Shown here: in pieces, positions 35,268 through 46,390 of the stretch
Numbering within the stretch: the stretch's first letter is position 1
Layout of the letters: every line of letters begins with the position of its first letter
NCBI GenBank assembly: GCA_030789695.1
Contig: CM061142.1
Coordinates: 277,567,043 to 277,631,042 of the forward strand
Source of the DNA: Scilla litardierei
Lineage: Eukaryota > Streptophyta > Magnoliopsida > Asparagales > Asparagaceae
DNA length: 64,000 bases
Direction: 5' to 3'
Position numbers and translations under genes: made by a program
The notes under the pieces: generated by a model
What the model was told of the DNA's origin: nothing
What the model saw: only the letters and a program-made list of their open reading frames with translations
Databases searched by the model: none

Positions 35268-36923
35268 AGCTATCATGTTTCCTCATAAATGTCGCTGCTT
35301 CAATTATGTAAAATATGTAAAATGTCTAAACACTGTATTATGAAAGGTTGTACTTTGATCAGATATTCTGAACAATATCTGTAGTTCTTCTTTGTGACTT
35401 GAAAACCGGATTTCATATGGTAAGTATGTAAATTTTTTACGAAAGCAAATGTGATTCTCAGGTAACTTTTTCAATTGTTTAGAGAATTTTTAAATATGCT
35501 AAATCAATGATTTTTAAGATTTCATAATATGTAAGTTATATAATGATCTCTTCTCTGGAACATAGTGAAATATCTATTTTATTTGATTGCATCATTTTGA
35601 CCAAACATAATGTGATGAGAAACAACTTTTGAAGATATCACAACTAACAAAACTGAGGAAACCAAAAAAATTTGATTTTCCACAGGAACACATCCAATGC
35701 CCAAGGTCAATGCTTAATTCTGATTAGTTGTGATAGGTGAATGTTATTTTCTTGACAAAAAGGATTTACTGTCCCTATATTTTTTCACATTTATATTCTT
35801 ACTCATTTCTAAGCCTTTCATTATGTTGTTTCCCTTTGTTGTTGTCGTTTACATGATGCCCTTCTATTCATGATAAAGATTTGTATGATGCCATTCTATT
35901 CATGACAAAGATTTGTGCTAAAAAATAGTTTTATCTAGAGTCATTTGCACTTACAATTTTTAGTTGTTTTGTCCCTATTTATTAACTGCATTACTCACAT
36001 ATGTAAGTACATAAGCAGGTATGGGACCGCCCATTAGGGCTTATCAAAATTCACGAAATAAGATGATCAACGTTCCAAGGGGGACTGTAATGAGTATTTC
36101 AAATCAAATTTGCTAGGACTTGAGAGTTACTTTGATGCCCAAAGTTCTAAGTATAGGTTATCAGGTTCATCTCTTATTATTGTTTCCTCCAAAAAAATTT
36201 TGAATGTTGATCTTTCACCGTACAAGAGTATGCATCGCTTGCCTTTGTATAATTCCACAGCTCTCAATTGACAACTTGGTAATAGTAAACTTATATTTTT
36301 AGAGGGCTGTAGGAACATAGAAAATCAAGTACACACAAGACAAGCTGAAAAGATTTATGCCGAGAACATCAAGTTCAAAGACTCAAAATATTTCATAATA
36401 CAAAAAAAAGTTAAGTTATTGTGTGACGAAGTCTGAAGTGGAACCTCTTCTTTTTTTTACCAGTGCAGTTGAACTGTGACGAGAAGCCTACATATCCAAG
36501 CCAAATATCATTTTAGTTAAAGTAACATGTAATTGGATAGTGTAAAGACAGTGTTCTTCAAGTCCATAGGTAGAGTTAGGTGACACAATAATTTTTGTTT
36601 TCATCATAGAATATTTGTCTAAACAATATGGGGAAAAGGAACTAAATTTGTCTAAAAATTTTCGGAGGAACTAAATATTATGGGGACTAAAATTTTTGTG
36701 GGAACGTAAATAAACAATGGGGGAACTCAATTCTCAGGGGGTGACCAAAATTTTGGGGAAACTAAAATTTTTAAATTTTTGAGGGAAACTAAATTTTCTT
36801 GGAGAAACTAAATTTTGGGAAACTGAGATTTTTGAGAGGGACCTAAAAATTATTGCATATTAATTATTGTTGTTCGTTTAAATTTAGGGGTCCATGATTT
36901 TTAGTGGGGAATATTTTAAACTA
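35268..36923 (+). other. AT-rich Helitron 3' region, no gene seen
   Basis: 36640-36840 is made of GGGAACTAAATTTT-like units repeated with variation, leading into the Helitron E terminus. Confidence 0.6.
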
Positions 36924-37143
36924 ATCATGCCCTTGGGGCATGGGTTATGACTAGTATATATATATATATATTGAAGAATTAGTAACTCTTTATTGATTGA
37001 TGAATATATACAGGAATATAGTGCAAAGGCATGAGAAATCAATATAAAGAGGATAGGGCACAAGCGCCATCACTCTTTAATATATTATCTACTCTAACTC
37101 AATCTATACAGGGTCCCACACATGGAAAACCGTACATAGTAAT

Positions 37144-38948
37144 TTAACCCAAATCTCTAAATTCCCAATTAGCAAATACCGTTGCCTCCGCAGTAGTGGA
37201 TGGTTCAATGCCCCTCATAGCTACTCGTACATCAGCAGCCAGTGCCTCAAATACCTCTGTCCTTCCTCTACTTTTGCCTTCAAATACTCGATTGTTTCGT
37301 TCTCGCCAAATATGCCAAGCCATGGATGAGAGTACCAATTTCGCCAATCTGCTTAGAGTACCCTTACCCCCAAAGTGGAGCAAGTAATAAGCACCAACCT
37401 CCGCCATAGTAGGCCCCAATTGGGTGATGACATTCAACTTTAGCAAAGATTTTTTAAGTAGATAACTGATTAACTGCAAGCGAAGAATAGATGATTTATA
37501 TCTTCCGTATTATCCCCATCACACAGGACGCAATGCGAAGGCTTGTTGATATCCCACCTGCTAATAACATCTCTAATAAGCAGCCAGTGCCTCAAATACC
37601 TCTGTCCTTCCTCTACTTTTGCCTTCAAATACTCGATTGTTTCGTTCTCGCCAAATATGCCAAGCCATGGATGAGAGTACCAATTTCGCCAATCTGCTTA
37701 GAGTACCCTTACCCCCAAAGTGGAGCAAGTAATAAGCACCAACCTCCGCCATAGTAGGCCCCAATTGGGTGATGACATTCAACTTTAGCAAAGATTTTTT
37801 AAGTAGATAACTGAGTAACTGCAAGCGAAGAATAGATGATTTATATCTTCCGTATTATCCCCATCACACAGGACGCAATGCGAAGGCTTGTTGATATCCA
37901 ACCTGCTAATAACATCTCTAATAAGTAGCTTACCCCTAAGGGCTCGGAGAAGAGTGAGAGACCACTTGGGAATATTGCACGGGAACCAAACTAGCCTATG
38001 GAATAGAAAAGGAGCACTCCTGCGTCGGACACCCTCCCATGCCTCTTTAAAATTGAAATGTCCTTCCTCCCCCATATATGCTGACAGGCCATTGCTCCGG
38101 GCCTGCTGTAGACCCTGAGATGGCCGTGAGCTGTAATTTCCTGTAAGCGACCATGTGCTAGTTCCTGTAGCCGGCCCTGTGCTTCCTATAGCCGATCTTG
38201 AATGTGGAGTTCCTGCGCCCAGCCGTGAGGCAGTTGTGGCTGGAGTTGCCCGTTGGCTTCTAGGTGGGGCCCAGATCCATCTATCATCGCCCAGTGTTAT
38301 CACCACCTTCGAGAGGAAATGCTTGATTACAGTGAGGGCCGGGTCAGCTACCCAAGCTCCATCTTCCCAGTATTCACATACACGCTTCATAGCTGAATCA
38401 AGAGGCACCGACACTAAATTTTTAAGGGGACCACAATCCAACCAATTATCGTGCCAGAAAAGTGTGGAACGTCCGTCCTTCACCACTCTCTTGATTAGCG
38501 TATTAGAGACATTCCTACACTTCAACAAGTGTTTCCATGTACCAGATTGCGTGACCAACCCACTTGCTGCATAGAATCCTTCAGCACCGTCATATCTAGA
38601 TCTCATCAGCTTGGCCCAAAGACTATTAGAAGTAAGGAATCTCCATGTTAACCTTATACTTGCCGCAACATTTAGATCTTCTAATAAACGTATGCCCACT
38701 CCGCCTTCAGACTTGGGGGTACAAATATCTTTCCACGCCCAAGCTCGAGAGGAACCCTTGATGACTCGCCTGCAGAGTGTGTAAATTTCCTGAACCACAG
38801 TGAAAGGCATATGATAGGCCTGCTGCCAAAAAGCGACCATACCATATATGACAGTTTTGACCAGCTCGATCCTCCCTGAGATAGATAACATGGTAGATGA
38901 CCAACCCCTCAACCTCTTCCTGCATTTGTCAATCAGCCTGCTGTACAT
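37144..38948 (-). pseudogene. LINE ORF2: RT thumb and zf-RVT, with insertion and duplication
   Basis: Reads SGRIELVKTVIYGMVAFWQQ, TWRFLTSNSLWAKLMRSRYD, TLFWHDNWLDCGPLKNL, then the zf-RVT motif CVLCDGDNTEDINHLFFAC. Relative to the sister LINE at 3458, about 70 residues of Ser/Thr/Ala/Pro-rich sequence are inserted in frame (38061-38270) between WIW and FNFKEAW. The C-terminus (MAWHIWRERNNRVFEG) is present twice because of the 345-base duplication. Confidence 0.85.
37235..37924 (-). repeat. 345-bp tandem duplication in the LINE 3' end
   Basis: GCAGCCAGTGCCTCAAATAC at 37235 recurs at 37580. The two units (37235-37579 and 37580-37924) are nearly identical, so the duplication is recent. Confidence 0.92.
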
Positions 38949-39495
38949 AGGGGCTTTGGGGGTATTTTGATGATAACGGTAGGCCTAGATATGTGGTAAT
39001 AGTGGTGGAAATTTTGACCCCTAAACAATCAGCCAGAGCAGACCTGTTCTTAGTACCCTTGCTAAAAATAGCAGAACTCTTATCCCAATTAACTTGGAGC
39101 CCTGTATAATTCTGAAAGTCATGAAGTAAGGACTTGATGCACCTAAAAGATTTAGGATTTGCTCTGCAGAATACTAGGAGGTCATCAGCAAATAGAAGGT
39201 GTGAAATGGAGCCCGAGCGCTACATGGCCTGGAGAGCGCCGCTATGGAGGCATTTAGACATTAAGATGGAAAAAGCTTCCATAGCAATAACAAAAAGGTA
39301 GGGTGAAAGAAGATCACCTTGCCTAATACCCCTATTTCCATCAAAATAACCCACCGGGGATCCTTGAATCATGACAGAAAAAGTGGGGGTAGAAATACAC
39401 TCTCTGATCCACTTTATGAAGTGCAACGAAAACCCCATCTGTCCCATAAAGTAAAGTATAAATTCCCGATTAACAGAATCAAATGCTTTCCGCAA
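38949..39495 (-). pseudogene. LINE ORF2: RT palm with FADD active site
   Basis: The frame shifted from the previous piece continues KAFDSVNREFILYFM, GNRGIRQGDLLSPYLFVIAM. After an in-frame TAG (about 39220) comes SHLLFADDLLVFC (near 39165-39205), which holds the catalytic Asp pair. The stop sits where CAG would fit, one C-to-T step away. Confidence 0.85.
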
Positions 39496-41222
39496 GTCAA
39501 GCTTAATACAAGCCCTCCCCCCATAGGATTACTAAAATCTCTTATCTGCTCATGGGAAATTAGGGTGCAATCAGATAACAATCTTCCTTTTAGAAAAGCG
39601 GATTGATTTGGGGAAATCAGCTCATGGATCACCACTCTCAACCTATTGCTGATGATTTTGCTAATGATTTTATATAAAACATTGCAACAGACAACGGGCC
39701 TGTAGTTCCCCAGAGAAGTAGCATTAGAATTTTTCGGAATAAGTGTAAGATGGGTGTGATTGACTTGCCTTAGAAGAGATCCAGAATTGAAGAAAGATTT
39801 TACTGCCAAAGATACATCTTCACCAATCAGATACCAAAAATGTTGAAAGAAATGAGCATTAAATCCATCAGGCCCCGGCGCCTTGTCAGGCCACATCTGA
39901 AATACCACAGACTTGATTTCATCATCAGATATTCGCCTTACCAGCCAGGACATATCTTCCTCCGTCAGAATACGCTTAGGAGTAAGAGTGGGAAAACATT
40001 CAGCATAATGATTTTGATTATAAAGACCCCTATAAAAATCCGCAGCCTCCTTCTTTATATCTTCATAAGATTTAGATTGTCTTCCCATAGCATCCACAAA
40101 GTGACCGAGACTATTGTAATTTTCCCTCATCTTCATTGCATTATAAAAAAATTTTGTATTTCGGTCTCCCAGTGATATCCACTCCTGACGACTTTTTTGG
40201 CGAAACATATCCTCTTCCAGGCACATGGCATTTACCAGATTCTTCATTGTAGATTGTTCTAGAGCTTGGACAGTCACATCAGAAAGCAACTGTGGATCTT
40301 TCCTTATAGATTCTAGTTTTATGCGGCAACTGGGTACAAGGTTAGAAGCATTGTACGTTGTAGCCCAATTGCGTAAAACCGGCCTCAGCCTCTTAAGTCT
40401 TTGGGCCATGCAATACATGGGGGTGCCGGAAACATAACCACCCCAGCTCTCCTCCACCACTTGTGCAAATCCCTGGCATTTGGTCCAATAATTAAAAAAC
40501 TTGAACGGTTTGGGATTGGATTGTACCTGAGGATGGAGACGAACAACCATTAGTGCATGGTCACTTGTTAATGGGTCCAAGTACTCCATAAACGAAGTCG
40601 ATAGCCGAGACATCCACTTGCTGTTAACGAAAACTCTATCAAGGCGAGCACAGATCTGGCCATCTCCCACTCTATTATTACACCAACTGAATTTGCCTCC
40701 CGTACTTTTGATCTCCTGAAGCTGGCACGCACTAATGCAATCATTGAAATCCATAAGCAATTTTTGATTCAATCGCCTACCCCCGATTTTGTCTCCCGCC
40801 TTCAACACACAATTAAAATCCCCGCCTAACAACCACGCTTCGCTATTCAAAGTTACCGCATCGCGTTTCAAACTATCCCAACATTCTTTTCTATCCCCCA
40901 TAGTGTTACGACCATAAACACCAGTTAGAGCACACGAGAAGCCGCCCAAGTTGGTGCACAATATAGTGATATGCTGCTGAGAAGAAGAAAATAAAGTCGC
41001 TTGCCAGATAGTAGGGTCCACTGCCATTACAACTCGCCCACCAAGAGTATTAAACATGTTGTCAAAAGAAGTCCATGTTTTAGGGAATATACCTGCAGTG
41101 GTCTTAAGCTTTGTTTCAAGTAGAATAATTGCGGTAGGTCTTATTGAATTTATTCTGTCACGGAGGTCCCGACGACGCACCGGGTTATTCAACCCCCTAG
41201 TATTCCATATGAATACAGTCAT
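39414..41222 (-). pseudogene. LINE ORF2: endonuclease and first part of reverse transcriptase
   Basis: Starts MTVFIWNTRGLNNPVRRRDL. The apurinic-type endonuclease spans about residues 1-235, with LLETKL, GGDFNCVL and the C-terminal SDHALMV motif. A linker leads to the RT, with APGPDGFNAHFFQHFW, LTLIPKNSN, NYRPVVCCNVLYKIISK and SPNQSAFLKGRLL. The frame is lost near 39500 by an indel; downstream RT continues in another frame. The endonuclease nicks target DNA so that RT can prime from it. All visible endonuclease motifs are kept. Confidence 0.9.
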
Positions 41223-43112
41223 TGACCAATGGGGGTTTTGGGAATGCTCCCCTGAATCCTAGTGATGCGCCTAGAACCGGATTCAATTGGGCATTCATTC
41301 TTCCTTCTGACCTTCTTGACCTCCTCCGATTGTCTCATGATACTGAGCTCTTCAGCCTCCCATACTGGATTGTCAACCGCCAATACATGGGGCACAATGT
41401 CAGGGTCATCACCCAGTTTATCATCTAGCAAAGAGGGCAACTGAGGTAGGCACCCAGCATCACTTGCATTCAAACTACCGCTAGCACCAATAACTCCATT
41501 AGCCTCCGCTGGAGTAGTAGGGTCGACCGCAACTTGTCCTGCTTCTTTTCCTCGGCCCGCTGGCTTCTCCTTACTTCCCATTTTACTAGGCACCCCTATA
41601 GGTGATGATATTGGTATGCCTGTAGAGCCTTCAGTTATAGATGATTCAGCAGCAGCCGACAGGACTTGCACAACATCCCCTTCAACACCCTGGACGACCA
41701 AGGAGTTTACTTCATCTGTCGACTTGGTGATTGATTTAGCCCCCCAATAGGGACAGTAGAGGTGATAGCCACAGCATCCCCCTTGTCCTGAGATACTTCC
41801 ATATCAACTCTTCCTGTTGCTTCCAATGGTGTGGTGTTGCTTTCACTTCCCGTGGCCCGTTGATCCGTCATATTTTGGATTGAAGAGGGCTCCGCAACGG
41901 ACGAACACTGGCCATCAATGTGACCAAAACAGACGCACTTGTTGCACCTCGGTGGTTCCCCTTCAAACTTAGTCTCAATAGTCATTAGCATTCCACCCTC
42001 AAGTTCCACTTCTACCGATTTTCGCAACGGGGCCTTTGCATCCACCTCGACTAGACACCGAGCGTAGGTGATCCTCTCCAGATTTGCGGTAGCACGATCC
42101 AGACACATTGGGGTTCCAATTACAGACGCTATAATGTTGAGAGTTTCCAAATTCCACAAATATAATGGGAGACCATGAAGCTGAACCCATACTGGGACAG
42201 AAGTCAGTATATCTCTGTCATGCCGCATATCCCGACACCATTTCTTTAACACCACCAACCGCCCATCAAACAGCCAAGGGCCTCCTTTAAGAATCCTCTC
42301 ACATTCATCCAGAGACTCGAATCTGAAGTAGAAGAACCCATTGTCTTTGCTGTAGACATGCACCCTCTTCTTCAATTTCCACAGCCTCTCCATCCATGAC
42401 ACAATCTGTCCGTAATATGGAATATCTCCAAGGACATAGCCAACTAGCGTGTGTTTCCACCGCTCTGCTCCCCTCTCCACCAAAGTGGACGGTACCCTCG
42501 CACGGGGGGTCCCTCCGCAACAATCGCGGGTGGAACGTAGGTCATCGCCAATCCCGACCCATAGGATCGCCTATCAGCACATACATCAAGCCACGATCTT
42601 TTCCCCAATGATGGATCTATAGTAATCGGGACTTTAGGCCTCTGGGGAATATTGTCAAACACCTTAGGGGCCGTTGTAATGCCCTGAGGCCGTGACTTCA
42701 TGGGACCACGCCATCCCCCCAATTGAGGCCGCGATCTCTCTCTATTAGCATGCAATATTGCCCCAGGGACCGTGCTCCGAGCATTGGCATTTCTTGGATG
42801 GTCACGCCTCACCTCTTGCCATCCTTCGCCCACAGCCACATCGTCCTCGTTATTAGAAGCACCAGATTTGCCCGACTTTGGAACATCAGAAATAGAACCC
42901 CCTGAACCCCTCACAGATCCACCCCCAGCGACCTTAGAATCCCCAACAGCTGAGCCACCACCCGCGCCCGTTAAGATTCCTACTCCCGCATCTCCCTTAG
43001 AATTCCCTACTAGGAGCCATCTTGAGTCGGTGACGGAGACGTGGCCGCCGCCTCTAGCCGGATGACCTAATCCCTCCTGATCGCCCCCTGAAAATTCAGA
43101 GCCGCCCCTCAT
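41219..43112 (-). pseudogene. LINE ORF1 (DUF4283 / zinc knuckle RNA-binding protein)
   Basis: It starts MRGGSEFSGGDQEGLGHPAR at 43112 and has a Gly/Ser-rich N-terminal part. After a frame change near 42470 comes a DUF4283-like core (TLVGYVLGDIPYYGQI, GFFYFRFESLDECERIL, GGPWLFDGRLVVLKKW). A CCHC-type knuckle follows, RCNKCVCFGHIDGQC (about 41905-41950). A second frame change near 41705 precedes an acidic, Pro/Ala-rich tail. ORF1 proteins bind LINE RNA. The N-terminal frame also reads through the TA run upstream, which is not part of the gene. Confidence 0.82.
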
Positions 43113-43114
43113 CG

Positions 43115-43116
<2 letters not shown>

Positions 43117-43192
<76 letters not shown>
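43117..43192. repeat. (TA)n microsatellite
   Basis: About 76 bases of pure TA between the LINE 5' end and R1 copy 2. Confidence 0.95.
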
Positions 43193-43196
<4 letters not shown>

Positions 43197-43360
43197 ACCC
43201 CGCATGTTATAATGGTAGGTTGATATAACGTTTAGTAATATATTAGATGTTAGTTTACATAACCGTTAGTATTATATTAGATGCTATCTTATCATCATAA
43301 TCAGTCTCATAAATTATCAGTATATATATATGTATATATGTATATATATATGTATATATG

Positions 43361-43390
<30 letters not shown>

Positions 43391-43391
<1 letters not shown>

Positions 43392-44318
43392 TAGTCATAA
43401 CCCGTGCCCGCGGGCACGGTTCATTTAACATTTCCCCCGCGAAATTTTTGTTCCCCGTGAAATTATTTACATATCTAAAATTTAACAGAATAAATTAGCG
43501 TAAAAATATGTAGCGGCACGGGCACCTTTGGCGTGGAACAACAAATTCGGCGTGGAACAACAAATTCGGCGCACGCGCCTTTGGCGCAGAACAACAAATC
43601 TTTGTAAAAAAATTTAGCGGGGCGCCTTCGGCGTGGGCACCACCGAAGGCGCCCGGGCGTCGAACTTATTTCCCCTGCGAAATCTTTGTTCCCCGAAAAT
43701 TATTTTCACAGCCAAAATTTAACAAAACAATAAATTAGCATAAAAATATTTAGCGGCACGGGCACCTTCGGCGCGGAACAACAAATTCGACGCAGACGCC
43801 TTCGACGCGGAACAACAAATTCGACATCGAACAACAAATTTGGCGCCCGCGAATTAGCGTAAAAAATTTAGCGGGTCGCCGAATTAGCGTAAATAGATTT
43901 AGCGTGGCGTCTTTGGCGCGGGCGTTAGAATAGCAAATAGCAGTGTTTTTACGCTAATTTGTTGTTCCACTAAATTGTTTTACGCTAAATTTTTTATTTT
44001 GTTTAATTTAATGGTCGTGATTCTCCATAATCTTTCCCAAAGCACTTTTAATTTCAAAGTTTAAGTTTCCAAGGCACTTTCCCCCGAAATTTAATCTTCA
44101 CAATCTTTCCCAATGCACTTTTTCCCCCAAATTTAATTTCCACACTCTTTCCCAAGGCACTTCTAATTTCAAAGTTTATGTTCCCAAGGCACTTTTCCCT
44201 AAAAATTTTCACAAAATCCATTCTCAACCATTGATTTACCAAGATCAAATCTCAACCCCTCTTTATCTTGTCCTAGTCAGCCCTAGAATTCAAAAATCGC
44301 TGTCAAATGTATAATAGA
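43391..44318 (-). mobile_element. Non-autonomous Helitron B
   Basis: On the minus strand it starts TCTATTATACATTTGACAGC (44318 downward) and ends with hairpin CCGTGCCCGCGGGCACGG (43402-43419), GTTATGA and CTAG at 43391, between A and T. It is colinear with Helitron A (same orientation, same R1 position, 928 against 874 bases). Confidence 0.87.
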
Positions 44319-44332
44319 TGTATATATATATG

Positions 44333-44744
44333 CAAAAAATGTACCTAAGAATGACCTCGGGTAGAGATACATGAGCACACCCCCGCTGTTCGGGGTTTGT
44401 GAGTATTTTTTTTGAAATTGTTTCTTGCAGTAGGTAGATATACTTGTTATGTAGCTCCCTACAAAATTTCAGGTCAATCCAACACCGTTTGAACCTCCGT
44501 TCATCGATTTCAAAAACGTTGCGCAAAACTGTCCAGAATCCTGGACAGTTTTGCGCAACGTTTTTGAAATCGATGAACGGAGGATCAAACGGTGTTGGAT
44601 TGACCTGAAATTTTGTGGGGAGCTACATAAAAACTATATCTACCTACTGCAAAAAAAAGTTCAAAAAAATACTCACAAACCCCGAACAGCGGGGATGTAC
44701 TCAGGTATCTCTACCCGAGGTCATTCTTAGGCACATTTCCCTAT
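44333..44744. mobile_element. Long perfect-type foldback (MITE-like hairpin)
   Basis: Two arms of about 200 bases mirror each other around AATC (44537-44540); the inner arms meet as GCGCAAAACTGTCCAG and CTGGACAGTTTTGCGC. Only scattered mismatches and a few short indels separate the arms. Outer ends read AAATGTACCTAAGAATGACC and GGTCATTCTTAGGCACATTT, flanked by TA runs. There is no coding capacity. The transcript would fold into a 400-base hairpin. Confidence 0.88.
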
Positions 44745-45399
44745 ATATATATATATATCTATTATACATTTGACAACGATTTTTGAATCCTAGGGCTGAC
44801 TAGGACAAGCTGACTAGGAAAACGAGGTTGATAGAAAGACGGCTGAGATTGAATGTTGAGAAATCAATGGATGAGATGAGTTTCAAAGAAATTTTGTGGA
44901 GAAAAACTTAAATTCTAGGGTGAACGTTTGAAATTTTTGCTTAAATTTTAGGCGGTCAAATGTGTTCGGTTGGGGGACTGAACGTTTGAAATTCACTCGG
45001 GAACCGTATCGTTTGAAATTGTTGGCTTGGAAAATGTGCAGTTCTCCGAAAAAAGCACCAAGCCCCCCTTTCTGTTTTCCTTCATCATTTTAGCTTGCAA
45101 CAGACAAAGAGAAGAAAACAAATCTGGGTTTTTTACACGCACAAATCTGGGTTTTTTTTTCATTTTCATTTTACCTCTTCATCATTTTCACATGCAAAAA
45201 ATCCACATGAAAATGATGCGTGTGTTTTCATTTTCAACAGTTGATATGTTTTCAGTTGATGGTTTTTTTCTATGCTAAAATGATGCGTTTGTTTCATTTT
45301 CACTACTACTTTCAAAAACCAAGCCACCCTTTCTGTTTTCCTTCTTCATTTTTGCTTGGATACGTGTGTTTTCATTTTCACTGTTACCTCTTTCCCCCC

Positions 45400-45830
45400 C
45401 AAATGTGCAGTTTCCTCGAAGTTTTGTCTCCTTAAACCCCGTCGGCGAGTTTGCCTTCACCGTTCGTTAGATCCAGTCGACCTCCTCCCACCCCATGCCC
45501 GCTAGCATCTGTATCCGTCATTGTCTCCATGGCCTCGCTCCAAACCCCGCTCCGACGATGACCTTCTGTTGATCCACACCCCGCACCGTCAGATCATCCC
45601 CTGCTACCTCTTCAATGGCAACGTCAGATCTGATCCACTCTCTTAACAAAGCCCCGCGCTCTGCCATTCGATCGAAGGTTTCATCTGCTTATCCGCTCCA
45701 TCCGGCAAGCCATCAGCGATCTCGAAACCGTTCGAACCACTCCCGCTGTCTTCAAGGCTCCTTCACCTTCTTCGATGGGCAACAAATAACAAGCCCAGAA
45801 GCTTCAAGTACTGAAAATGATTGAAAGAAG
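45400..45830 (+). pseudogene. C-rich exon/leader-like fragment inside Helitron F
   Basis: GC content jumps here, and a frame 45615-45824 reads MATSDLIHSLNKAPRSAIRS. It could be a captured 5' leader plus first exon. No family recognised. Confidence 0.25.
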
Positions 45831-46124
45831 AGGAAGACGATGAAATCACAAGCGTGTGACTTTTTTTGAATTCCTGTATTTTTCTTTGGCTTTAAACTAT
45901 TCAAGTAGATGAACTGATTGATTCAATCCCAGTCTTTCACGCTCTATTTTATTTCATTTTTCTACTGTTTGAGATCTAAAAGGAGAGCAGGGGGAGAGAG
46001 ACCCTTCACCTTCTTCTTCTTCTTACTTGGGCCGCTCTCTATTCATCAAGAAATTTTCCAAAGCCGACGGGTAACAAGCATGTTCCTTCATTTCTTCATT
46101 TCTTCATTTCTTTACAATTCCAAG

Positions 46125-46390
46125 CATGTTCCTTCATTTCTTTCTTAATTCATTGCAAAATTTTGCAGCAGTGTGATGGCTGCCTCTCGCAACATGAAGA
46201 AAGTGGAGCTGGGATCAGATCTAAATTCAGTTTAGTAGCTCCGGTTCTTTGTATGGACAAACATGTTCCTTCATTTCTTTCTTAATTCATTGCAAAATTT
46301 TGCAGCATGGTGCTGGCTGCCTCTCGCAACATGAAGACAGTGGAGCTGGGATCAGATCTACAGTTTAGTAGCTCTGGTTCATAGACATTG
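46125..46390 (+). repeat. 136-bp tandem duplication in Helitron F
   Basis: CATGTTCCTTCATTTC at 46126 recurs at 46262. Both copies run through AATTTTGCAGCA, CTGCCTCTCGCAACATGAAG and GTGGAGCTGGGATCAGATCT. The AATTTTGCAG suggests a captured splice acceptor plus exon, duplicated. Confidence 0.85.

Larger units (their letters stand above)
25504..36952 (+). mobile_element. Large Helitron E (with Helitron D nested)
   Basis: The start is A|TCTATATTACATTTGACAG at 25504, then TTTTTTGAATCCTAGGGC and TGACTAGGACAAG. The end is the hairpin CATGCCC-TTG-GGGCATG (36924-36940), GTTATGA and CTAG at 36952, followed by T. It carries GSK3 and H2A exons. Alternatively there are two truncated elements: 30880-30946 resembles the 3' subterminal sequence at 36845-36913, so a first element may have lost its end where D sits. 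Confidence 0.55.
36971..43116 (-). mobile_element. Near full-length LINE (L1-type)
   Basis: Read on the minus strand: ORF1 (43112-41219), ORF2 with endonuclease, RT and zf-RVT (41222-37144), and a short 3' region ending near 36971. Both ends abut TA runs (36953-36970 and 43117-43192), so the insertion seems to lie within a TA microsatellite. Frameshifts, a stop before the RT active site and a 345-base tandem duplication make it inactive. Confidence 0.88.

Noticed and set aside
43112..43205. Poly Tyr-Ile N-terminus on the LINE ORF1 frame, and the similar run at 52220-52414 minus
   Set aside because: Translation of TA microsatellites; the LINE ORF1 plausibly starts at 43112.
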